From the NCBI GenBank assembly GCA_020796225.1, contig CM036759.1:24164313-24228312 (forward strand): DNA of 64,000 nucleotides. Direction: 5' to 3'. The position numbers and the translations under genes are program-made. The DNA is from Arion vulgaris (lineage: Eukaryota > Mollusca > Gastropoda > Stylommatophora > Arionidae). Each line of letters begins with the position of its first letter. Position 1 is the first letter of the stretch. Positions 54,871-64,000 of the stretch are shown here, piece by piece. The notes under the pieces were generated by a model. That model did no database searches, had not been told where the DNA came from, and was given only the letters and a program-made list of their open reading frames with translations.

Positions 54871-57800
54871 CTATAAAATGCTGCAACCTATGAATTGTCC
54901 CAAAGATTTATGGCTGCTTGTCTGCTGATCATGTGTATCCAAATTTCGTATCTTGGAGAATAAATCTATCCTAACCATTCCTGGATTTGGCCAGCTGTGC
55001 CTAAGGATATAATAATAAGAACAATGTACTAATAGTGAAGTTTATATCAAAAGTAGAGATATATATTAGATGAGAATAGATAATGATGATATGAATATTA
55101 GAAATACAGAAATAAATAAATAATAGTGGTATGAGTGTAAATCAAGAATGGATAATGACAAGGAGGGTATAAGTCAGAGAAAGAGAAATAAATCAGAATG
55201 AGCTGATGGCAGAAAATGGAAATCTAAAAATACAAATGATTTAAATAACTTTATATAATAGAAAAAAGTGAAACCAGTCATGCAATTCATAAAAGAACAG
55301 ATTAAATGGTTTAGACACCTGACAAGAATGCCCTGGTATCGCTACCACAGAGAGCCACACAGAAAAAGTATAATGAGTACAAAGCAAGAGGAAAACCACG
55401 CAAAAGATGGAGCAACGGTATCAAGAGCAGCCTTGCAAAAATGAATATCAGTTTACAAAGTGTCTTAAAACAAGCACACACAGATCACTACCCCCCAACA
55501 CTTCTATAAAGAAGTAAATGGTGGAGAGAAGAAGAAGGAGATATAATACAAATATGGACACTTGCACGTCCGAGTGGTTACCGGGGCCCAAATTTGGGGT
55601 GTAAAGAATAGAACCACTGTTGCTTGCCATGCATGTCGTAAGAAGTGGCTAAGGAGGTTTGGGTGAAATCGGATGCACATGTCCTAAACATGTAGAAGTC
55701 TATGCGTTTAAGGGCCTACTAAACCAATGTGCAATGTATACACGTTCTTGGCAAAGATCAAACATATCACAAAGAGTGATTAAAATTGGTCGTAAAGAAC
55801 GAACGGAAAAGAAGAAACTTGCAAAATTGGACACATACTGCCAACGAAATAAAGAAACATAACAACAGAGATGAAATGTCTGTGGAAAGTAGTGGGAACA
55901 TCAAGTAGGAATCAGATTTTTTAAAAACGAGACTATCAGAAACTTGGTAGAAACAACTTCGGTGCTATATCATATTAGGAAATAATAAACCGAATGGTTC
56001 AGCCATGAAACATGATTACCACACATTAATCACTACTATTCAGATACCAACAAATTATGTTGCTGTATGTACAGACAAGAGATGTGAGTTGTACATATTC
56101 ATCTTGTTCAGCATAGTTAATGTTATTGTGTTACTTACATATAAGAATGTTTCACTAAGTAGTCACTGATATTCAGTTTTATCACAGGAATACCATCCTT
56201 GCTATGTTTTCCTCTACCAGTGATGACGTTGATAAAACGATCTTGTGTAAGGTTTGTCTCGTAATAATCTAAAATATTACAAAACAAGAGATATTATTTA
56301 CCATTGTGTTAATATTAATATCTTCTTCTTCTTCATGTTCGTTCTTTACGACCAATTTTAATCACTCTTTGTGATATGTTTGATCTTTGCCAAGAACGTG
56401 TATACGTTGCACATTGGTTTGGTAGGCCCCTAAACGCAGACTTCTGCACGTTTAGGACATGTGCATCCGATTTCAGCCAAACCTCCTTAGTCGTCTCTTA
56501 CGACATGCGTGTCAGGTAACAGTGGTTCTATTCTTTACACCCCAAATTTGGGCCCCGGTAACCACTCGGGCGAATATTAATATAAAATATGAAGTATTAG
56601 TTAAGAAGATGAGGCGGATAACTAGAGGACATGATGTAAACCACTACCCCCCATAGGCCATGCAAATTATATACAATTATGTAGTTTTAAAACTAAATTA
56701 AGAATTTTCAATTGCAATGTTGTATCAATCCTAACATATGCCAGCGAGTGTTGGAAAATTACTAAAGATATAGAAAGTAGGTTGAATGAATTTGAAAACA
56801 GATGTCTTCGAAAAATAATGAACATTAATGTAGACGAATTCAAGAGAAGGGATCAAATCAGAGAAATGTCTGGTCAACCACTAGTAACAGCTGTTATAAG
56901 AAGGAGTATGATTAAAGACTATCAAAGCAGACACTGAAGTGGGATGCAAAGGGTTCAAGAAAGAAGAAAACCCTGAAACGAACTTTACTGAGAGATGCAG
57001 GTGATAACGGACTCAATTCCATGGAGATTGAACGAGTTGTACAGGACAGAATGGTATGGAGAAATTACTTGCAGGCCTTTTGTAACGTATAACGGTACGA
57101 TAGTAATATATATAAAAATAATTTTCTTGTGATATTGACATCAAATGCATATTTTATATACATCGATATTGTATGTTGTCATTTACTTTACATACTGACA
57201 TACGTAGAAGATGTTACATAGCTATTAAGTAGACTTCGATTCTCGCAAGGAGTTCATTCTTATGTTTTATTTTTGTTGGCCTACACGTTCACGTATAACC
57301 AAAAAAGACTTGTTCTTATGTTGAAAGGACTGTGCCTCTGCTTAAAGAAGCTTTAATCCCATACATAACGGACAAAATATGTGGTATTGCAGAATATACA
57401 TCTCAGGAGTATGTGAAACTGTGATGGAAAGGAATATGGAGACTTGGATTAAACATTCACGCTAAAACGCTCATAAAGTTCGTAATTGTAGAACAAAGAA
57501 CGATGTTAATGGAGAAGTGGTTGTCATTTACCTGTCGTACTGGAGGTTTTAGGTTCGAATTCGGATATTTTCGTACAATATTTTCATGAGAACCCTAGGA
57601 TTGTTGCCAGAGCTAGGGGGTTTGTACTTTGTGCAATGCTCTGGACATGCCATCTCTGCCGACCGGGACGGAACCATATGGGGGAAACCCGGTGCAATGC
57701 TCTGGACATGCCATCTCTGCAGACAGAGACGGAACCATATGAGGGAAACCCTGCACAATGAATACAATCCTTCGCCTTTGAACTTTTGTTGTTTGTTTTT

Positions 57801-60800
57801 GAATGATATAGGTAATATTGAAAAACCATCACAAAATACAATAAACGTTAAACTTCATCCAGTGTTATCTGCCAACAAATTACAAAACGAATCATAATGA
57901 GAAGCATGGGGGCTTTAGTATGCCCGCTTTAGTATGAGCTAAAAAAAACTTATTATTATTGATATTGTTTACATCTGTGGTCACATTCTCACCAATAAAC
58001 AAAGCGTCAGATTTCAAGCGGACAGATATATACTATCGATAAATCAATGTCTCGCAGAGGTTGCTATTCATACAATTTTCCGGTACTTAATCATATTGTG
58101 ATAAATACATGTGATTTTTTCTTCTTCGAACGCGCCATATCGACCACTCTTTGTGATTTGTATGTGATCTGAGCCTAAGAGCGATTGTTCGTTGTGCCAG
58201 TTATGCGTCTACAAGTAGGCCAGCACATTCGATTTCTGCGATGCCTTTTATTTACTAAGGTAGCTTCCTAGGTCCTACATCAGTCGCCTCTTACGACATG
58301 CCTTGTAGGTTGCAGGTGTACTATTGCTAGCTTCCCTTTCGGGCCCCAGCACCACACTGGTGCCATGGTGAATAGTAATAATAATAATAATAATTCCTCT
58401 CGTACCATTATACGTTACATAGGGCATGCAAGCAATTTATCCATACCGCTCTAACCTTGGCAACTCGCTCAATCTTCTCCATGAAATTGAGACCGCTATT
58501 TCCTGCCTCTCTCAGCAAAGTTCGTTTCAGGGTCTCCTTAGGTCGACCTCTCTTTCTTGAACCCTTTGCATCCCACTTCAATGCCTGCTTTGATATTCGT
58601 TGATCATTTCTCCTCAAGGTGTGTCCATCATATCTCCATCTTCTCTTTCTTATAACAGTTGTCACTAGTGGTTGACCAGACATGTCTCTGATTTCATCAC
58701 TTTTCCTGAATTCGTTCCATTTTATATTCATTATTTTTCGCAGACATCTATTTTCAAATGCATTCAACTTGCTTTCTATATCTTTAGTCATTCTCCAACT
58801 CTCGCTGGCATATGTTAGGATTGACACAACATTTGAATTGAAAATTCAAAATTTAGTTTTAATACTATATAACTTTCAGTTCCATTTTTATTTAGACTTT
58901 TAAAAGCTGATGTTGCTTTGCCCATTCGTATCATAATTGATGGTTAATAATATTAACTATATATTCACGAATATTGACCCTGGAGAGGAATGGATACGGG
59001 TCCACTCACTATTCGGAAACACTTTTTCGACCATCAAATTCGAAAAAGGGTGCAAAGATAGGAATCTAGTAACGGTGGATTCACACGTCAATGCCATCAC
59101 TAATGATAACTAGTGCAGGTGACTTGATTTACACGGATGGATCGATATTTCGCAACCAAATGTCCGATTGGACCTTCTCTGCAAGCTCATACGACAGAAA
59201 GATAAGGAAAACAGTGGTGTGTTAAGTATGACAACAAGTAGAATGACAATGGAAGTACTGGCGATGACTAGGACACTACTCTGGTTTGAGTCACAAAACT
59301 ACACTCATACGTGCATTCTGAGTGATTCATTGAGAATGATCCAGAATGTGGAAGCTGGTTCGATACGCAGAAAATGGACTGAATCCTTCACGGGTCAACA
59401 ATAGAATTACATTCATCTACATTCTGTGGTACATGGGTATCGATGGCAACGAGAGAGTAGACTGGCTGGCTTGCCATAATATCTGGGACTCAGTCAATAG
59501 ATATAGCTAGGTATGTTGGATTATCTTCTTTCTGTAAGATATTTCCGTATAGTGTTAGTGTGATTTTTTTAATTTTGCCACCTTGATACTCTTGTGGGAA
59601 ATAGAATAGGTTGTCTTGGCAGTGCCGGATTAGGTCAGCGCGGGGACAGTAGCAAATTTTAGCGCGGGGCCCTAGGTTTTGTATGATAATAAAATAAAAC
59701 ACAACTTTTACAAACAAACTTGTCTCGATTTAATGTGAGCAAATTTAGAGATAGCACTAGACAAATCAATTTCTATAAGTAAATTACATTCAATGTTCAT
59801 TAAGGTGAGGTTATTTAGACGATCTTGTCCCATCATGTTTCTTAACTCACTTTTTATACACTTTAATGTTGAAAAAGACCGTTCTCCGCTGCATTTAGTA
59901 ATCATTAAAGACAAATAAATTCGTAAGACTATTTCTACATTTGGGAAACACGACTCTAATGAATTTTCCATTATAAGTTTATAAAATTGCAGTTCAAGAG
60001 CCTCATGCTTTTCGTTGCTAATAGCAGCAGCTACATTAATTTTAAGAAGTTCAGTGAACTGCACAAGTTCGTCGTATAGTTTTCTTCCAAATCCTCTTGG
60101 TAAGAGCTGACAATATTTGGAGTTCTTTTCAAGATCTCTTCTGCTGTAATAAATTTTAACTGCCGAAGTATTCCAAATACACCAGTCACTCTATGGTACA
60201 GCCTAAATATGTATAACACAACCAATCTCTCACGTGAGTTTTGTTTGTTTGTGTATGTGTGTATGTGAAAACGACTTTCGACAAAATCGTGGATTGTTTT
60301 CTTTATCGTATGTTTTTTTTGTGGTTTTTTAAGACATGAAATCACTGTTCATATGTTGCACTTCGCTACTTTCTTTCACAATCCAATAATCTCGATTGAA
60401 GTTGTTTGGCCATTCACCAATATCGTTGGAGTACATTTTACTTTCGTTGTGTTTTTGGCTTGTAGATGATGTTGCTACATTAGAAGCATGTGCTGTGCTT
60501 TCTGCCTCTCTTTGGCTTGAAGATGATGTGGCTAAATTGGGAGGAATTTGCTGTACATTCGATTTCAGTTTGTCTTGTGGAAAGTGTGGCTAAATCGTGA
60601 AGAGTTGCTGATCTTAATGGTAGTATTGGTAATGATGATTCTTCTATAGCACTGCCTTCATCTACTACACAGTGGGACACGTCTTCTGTATTTTCTGCTT
60701 CGATTTCGTTGGATTCAGCACCATCACACACGACATTTAAAAATTGAGACAGATTGCGTGTTTTTGATATAACATCTGGTTATTTTTCCATTTTCATCTG

Positions 60801-61198
60801 TCACATAGGCGCGGGGGCCCCTAGAAGCGCGGGGCCCGTAGCATTTGCTACTTCTGCTACTAGGCTAATCCGGCGCTGTGTCTTGGTGTAGTTTTAAATT
60901 TTTTAAATATAAATTACTGTTACTTACCGTCTAGTGCTACTGTAAGAAACAGTTCAAAAACTGCAACTGCTTCTTTCAGAGTGTATTTGTGCAAATCTAA
61001 TTCTTTGTAGTTTTTGAGTTGTGGTTGCGTTGGTTGTCCTATCAATATTTGATGTGCTTCTATTATTTCTTTAAGCTCCCGTTTTCTTTCTTGTTTGCTC
61101 CATTTGTTTTCTCTTAATCTGTTTCCTATAGGTTGTAATCGGATATCTTGTGCGTCAATTTGACTGTCGATTGCTACCTGTTCTAGGATTGCATTGTG
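54871..61198 (-). CDS. Smr-domain protein, C-terminal three exons (N4BP2-like)
   Basis: Exons 61198-60928, 56268-56139 and 55000-54871 join in phase (1, then 2) across GT-AG introns. Exon A encodes 90 residues: a charged helix-like part (NKWSKQERKRELKEIIEAHQ) and the Smr start LDLHKYTLKEAVAVFELFL. Exon B encodes VITGRGKHSKDGIPVIKLNI and SDYLVKHSY; exon C encodes HSWPNPGMVRIDLF and a short tail to TAG. LDLH...V-EA, TGRG and PNPG are the Smr signatures. Known of the family: Smr domains bind or nick branched nucleic acids, and N4BP2 adds an N-terminal polynucleotide kinase. No such part is visible here, so the full architecture is unknown and upstream exons lie beyond 61198. The glycine of the usual LDLHG is Lys-Tyr here, so nuclease activity is uncertain. 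The intron between exons A and B holds a hAT element. Confidence 0.85.
55260..55545 (+). mobile_element. LINE family Z, ORF end with GAA tail
   Basis: Reads FRHLTRMPW, then after frame changes YNEYKARGKPRKRWSNGIKS and LAKMNISLQSVLKQAHTDH. Ends gtggagagaagaagaagg. It lies in an intron of the Smr gene. Confidence 0.75.
55567..55816 (+). mobile_element. SINE alpha, full-length, 7-bp target duplication
   Basis: Flanked by acttgca at 55560-55566 and 55817-55823. Begins cgtccgagtggttaccgggg, whose GAGTGGTTA resembles a tRNA A-box, then core, body and tail. No clear B-box. Confidence 0.88.
56322..56572 (-). mobile_element. SINE alpha, full-length, 11-bp target duplication
   Basis: Flanked by aatattaatat at 56311-56321 and 56573-56583. 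All modules are present on the minus strand. Located in the long Smr intron, 43 bp upstream of exon B. Confidence 0.9.
56665..57110 (+). mobile_element. LINE family E, decayed ORF end
   Basis: Frame-hopping translation gives LTYASECWKITKDIESRLNE-like text near 56730, MSGQPLVTAVIRRS near 56865 and ALKWDAKGSRK near 56935, ending at tgtaacgtataacggtacga. Same family as 58385-58830. Confidence 0.7.
57111..57499. other. No confident feature
   Basis: Intron of the Smr gene. A short plus-strand text PLLKEALIPYITDKICGIAE near 57345 is protein-like but isolated. Confidence 0.25.
57500..57775 (+). mobile_element. SINE delta, copy 2, with internal duplication
   Basis: B-box-like TAGGTTCGAATTCGG at about 57549, then the delta body shared with 34410-34640. 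The segment gtgcaatgctctggacatgc, continuing to ggaaccatatgggggaaacc, occurs twice in a row (about 57635-57692 and 57693-57752). Confidence 0.75.
58120..58370 (-). mobile_element. SINE beta beside a LINE (ATT)n tail
   Basis: Minus-strand 5' module, core (catgtcgtaagaggcgactg), body (aaataaaaggcatcgcagaa) and tail ending in gaagaag. It abuts the (AAT)n run at 58376-58392 that ends LINE family E, which may have been its landing site. Confidence 0.8.
58376..58835 (-). mobile_element. LINE family E, best copy of the ORF end
   Basis: A 139-codon minus-strand frame reads LTYASESWRMTKDIESKLNA, ENRCLRKIMNIKWNEFRKSD, MSGQPLVTTVIRKRRWRYDG and WDAKGSRKRGRPKETLKRTL. It ends just before the (ATT)n tail. 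Confidence 0.85.
59100..59530 (+). mobile_element. Decayed LINE, RNase H region
   Basis: DLIYTDGSIFRNQ near 59125, TTSRMTMEVLAMTRTLLW near 59230, CILSDSLRMIQNVEAGSIRR near 59315, then a frame change and a GNERVD-like end near 59440. Related to 32330-33060. Confidence 0.7.
59620..60878 (-). mobile_element. hAT transposon, internally shortened, perfect 8-bp target duplication
   Basis: Terminal inverted repeats begin CAGTGCCGGATTAG at 59620 and, read inwards on the other strand from 60878, CAGCGCCGGATTAG. The 8-bp flanks tgtcttgg at 59612-59619 and 60879-60886 are identical, the hAT hallmark. The total of 1,259 bp is too short for a full transposase gene. It sits in the Smr intron only about 50 bp downstream of the exon A donor. 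Confidence 0.93.
59708..60345 (-). pseudogene. hAT transposase C-terminal fragment (dimerisation region)
   Basis: Two overlapping minus-strand frames. The first (60345-60031) begins MISCLKKPQKKHTIKKTIHD. The second (60064-59708) ends with IYLSLMITKCSGERSFSTLK and IKSELRNMMGQDRLNNLTLM, the conserved hAT C-terminal dimerisation motif (SGERSFS-LK-IK--LR). A separate 83-codon frame at 60731-60480 may be the transposase N-terminus. The catalytic middle is missing, so the element cannot mobilise itself. Confidence 0.8.
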
Positions 61199-61552
61199 CT
61201 GTTGTAAGAAATGAACAACTTATTAAAGACAGTAAAGAATACTGAATGCACTTGTGAATGATGGAAAGTCTACTCAAGTTTGTAAGTGTATAGTTGAATA
61301 AGTGGTTAGTAAGAGTTACTATGCAACTAAGTAATAGATCGATGGACAAGCAGTGAATGATCAAATAAACGCAATTACACGTTTGTATAAATACGAGTAA
61401 TTGCTAAATATATATAGTAGAATGTCGATAGCACGTTCCTTATTTTCACGCACTCCCCCTCCCGATAGTGCGACTATTTCTTAAAGTCCAGGTGTCAATT
61501 CTACTAATACATACCTTATTATAGCCTGTAACGGCGACGTATATTTCCGCTT
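61199..61552. other. Smr gene intron, no feature
   Basis: AT-rich sequence upstream of exon A; a polypyrimidine-like acceptor (tttcttacaacag on the minus strand) ends it. Confidence 0.5.
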
Positions 61553-61830
61553 CATTATCATCAAATAGCTTGTCCTGAGCAGAACTTTGCCACCCCAACA
61601 GTCCTCGGAATTTCTCTCTCATCGGCCAGATGTCCTGCCTCTGCAGCCGTCATGTTCAAACCATCAGCTACATCCTGAATCCATCTTCTCATTTGTCTTA
61701 CTCTTCTTCTCTTTGCTAGTATGCTTCCTTCCATGATGGTCTTCTCCAGCCCTTCATGCCTGTTTATATGTCCAAAATATCTCAATTTTCTCTTTCTTAG
61801 TTTCTTATATTTTCGCTTACTACGTTCAAA
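61553..61830 (-). mobile_element. LINE family A-like ORF end
   Basis: The minus strand reads MRYFGHINRHEGLEKTIMEG, RRVRQMRRWIQDVADGLNMT, the same tail class as 53560-53760 but a different subfamily. Confidence 0.75.
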
Positions 61831-61839
61831 TATGGCGGA

Positions 61840-63054
61840 ACTACTTTAACAAACATCGATTTGATCAATTGTGAAACACATGACCAGTCAATCGCCAGAA
61901 AGTCAGTGGCCAGTTGCTCTCATGTATCTATCTACACAATGTGTATATATGTCAAGTTCGTGCTCACTATCGTGTTGTGTGTGTGTAGGCATGCTTGCTC
62001 TTTCTAGTTCTGTGTGCAAGCTTTTGTTACTAGTATTGCCCTTTGATGTATTTTTTGTGGACAGATCTGTTGTATTTTTCCAGAAGTCTAGAAAACGGAA
62101 AACATCAACGAAGGGTATCCGAAAATCTAGCAATTTATTTAACGTATTTCACCTGATTGAATTAATGTGTGACCAACATAAAATTTTATAAATATGCTAG
62201 CTTTACTACCAAGCTGCTAATGAGATTCATGGGTGGAGTTTTTTCAGACCTTAACGGTTCTCAGGTCAACCCAGTTTTAAATGGGTACTAAAGAATTACT
62301 GAGAAGTAAAGGTGGTCATCGTGATGTTGATAATATCACCCTTGTATGCCCAAGAAAAATACAGCTAATGGAGGTTAAGATGGACCAGAGCCAACTATAA
62401 ACTACTGGGCCTTCGGGTTCAGGTAAGAATTGTGGGAAATCAGACCCCAACTACACCACGTGACCTCGCATTCCAGTATTGGTGTATATAGACGAATTCA
62501 TTTTAAAATCAACACAAAATGCTAACTCGAAGTCATATTATGCAACAAGTTAAGTTTAACAATAAGGAATATCAATATTATAAATATTTTTCACCAATAA
62601 ATAACCGTAGATTCACAGAATTGAGTAAAATTGCAAAAAATCGTGCAGTGTTCTATCAAACATCTGTAATTTCCAGATCCCTTTTCTTATCTAGGTAAAT
62701 GAATACCCGGCCAGTTGTCTGGCCTGTGCTAGAGCCTGGCTGTGGATGGACGCTGTATTAGTACAGTTGAGACGAAAGAAAGCAAACAATTCTGAATAAT
62801 TGTTTTGAAGCCTGTAAACAAATACTTCAGCGGAATATACGAATAGTATATAAGATAACAACAAACGAAATTGAAACTATTTTATTTAGGAAGAACTCAG
62901 CTGCAGTACACGAATTCCGTAGCACCGGCAATTGTCCTCTGTAGTTTTGAGGAAGGTAGCAAATCTGCAGGAATTTATTTTTTAATTATTGTTTAATGAT
63001 TTTTGCATGGACCGCTTTTTTTTCAGCCAACTTCTGTCAATTTTACGTTGCCAA
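61840..63054. other. No gene recognised
   Basis: Frames of up to 106 codons (61871-62191, plus) have no motif. Exons of the Smr gene may be hidden here, but none could be phased. Confidence 0.3.
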
Positions 63055-63190
63055 CGGATCTTTGACGAGCTCAACACGGGACCTACGATTTATCGTCCGT
63101 CTCCGATAAAACTAAAAATTCAATCATGTTTATATTGAGATCAGGGAGCACTAAAAAATAGTACGATCGCTCTACGTAGGAAACGAACTA
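63055..63190. repeat. Dispersed repeat, copy 2 of 2
   Basis: Partner of 37440-37575 (gggacctacgatttatcgtc, cgctctacgta). Confidence 0.5.
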
Positions 63191-63800
63191 ACTACTAATT
63201 AAGCAAGAGACAAGCACCTTTGCCTCAGTGTCACATGGACAAGGTAAAGAGAAGAGTTAAGATGATATAAAACATATATATTGTACTGACCAGAATCTTT
63301 TCCCTGCGTATTTTGCACCAGTAGAATAAACAGCACTGGGGAGTATATCAAATAAATCAGAACTAAATACAACTTACTAAAATAAACAACGCATCTGTTA
63401 CATATAAAATATATATACTGTTTTAATATCACAAAAACATTATTAGATAAATTTTCTCATTCCAACATTTTCAGACATCGACTCGAATACTTCTGAAGTT
63501 GTTAGTAGCCAACTGGAATCTATGTGTACTTATATTTCCATATAGTTTTCTTGAATTAACATAGAGTTTGACTATATGTGTTTTCTATTTTCCTCGCATG
63601 TTGGACACAATTGCAGTGTGTTTGTCTCAATACAGCGTATCTTCTATCTTCACGAATAAAGATATCCAGGAGAAAGTATGCCGTTTCAACCAGTACAACC
63701 AGATGGTTAGACTGAAAATCAATCAGAATAAAAAATAATAATGACTCTGAACATCGCCGCACCAGTCAAACTAAAAGATAAAGACCTGTTAAATACAACT
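63191..63800. other. No confident feature
   Basis: AT-rich. A plus-strand stretch after TTTTCAG at about 63474 (DIDSNTSEVVSSQLESM) could be an exon but no donor is convincing. Confidence 0.25.
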
Positions 63801-63804
63801 GTTA

Positions 63805-63945
63805 AATACAACTTATCTTGAAAGTGTTATCAGTCACGAAGGAGAAGCTAGATCTGACATTAAGAACAGACTGAGTAAGGTATGAAGTGCACTTATAAAC
63901 CTTCAGACTGTCTCTCTTTCTCTCCCTCTCTCTCGCGCGATCCCC
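63805..63945 (+). mobile_element. LINE scrap plus (CT)n
   Basis: YLESVISHEGEARSDIKNRL near 63808 is the YLGS-I----(E/D)I--RI segment of LINE ORFs. It ends in a (CT)n microsatellite at about 63911-63935. Confidence 0.6.
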
Positions 63946-64000
63946 GCCTAGACTGATGAACCAAATTTTATCGTGAATTTTACTGTTGCTTTTAGGGACT

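Noticed and set aside
59708..60064. Domesticated hAT-derived host gene
   Set aside because: It lies within intact termini and a target duplication and lacks the catalytic region, so it is simply a dead transposon.

Overview
This is a eukaryotic, almost certainly animal, nuclear window: split genes with GT-AG introns, no operons, and dense non-LTR retrotransposon, SINE and DNA-transposon debris. The best taxonomic hint is a rhodopsin-type receptor (2992-7898) of the kind known as chemosensory receptor-like GPCRs in gastropods such as Aplysia. A mollusc, probably a gastropod, is my inference and not proven.

Five host loci are supported; four of them are multi-exon models whose splice sites and codon phases all agree. 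(1) A GPCR on + (exons 2992-3204 and 7275-7898), with a frameshift in the first visible exon and a 3.1 kb minisatellite in its intron. (2) An unrecognised gene on - whose last two exons are 17599-17506 and 16011-15796. (3) A COX20-like cytochrome c oxidase assembly gene on -, four exons from 38020 down to 30720. (4) A complete five-exon CCDC97 gene on +, 44114-50012, 329 codons. (5) The 3' end of an Smr-domain gene (N4BP2-like) on -, three exons from 61198 down to 54871. These genes look unrelated in function; they are neighbours, not a pathway.

The rest is mostly repeats. LINE fragments of at least six families are present, called A to F plus Z here. Several are nested, and one insertion has a 36-bp target duplication. 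A Tc1/mariner-like transposon (22255-24441) keeps 108-bp inverted repeats. A shortened hAT element (59620-60878) has a perfect 8-bp target duplication. Tandem arrays have units of about 81, 56, 34, 27, 53 and 94 bp.

The most unusual content is a set of non-autonomous retroelements, here named alpha, beta, gamma and lambda. Alpha, beta and gamma share a roughly 85-bp 5' module. Alpha, beta and lambda share a 3' tail ending in (GAA)n. Many copies have clean target duplications, and one short alpha form has the same 5' end in two independent insertions.

All family names come from reading translations and repeated words by eye; no database search was possible.
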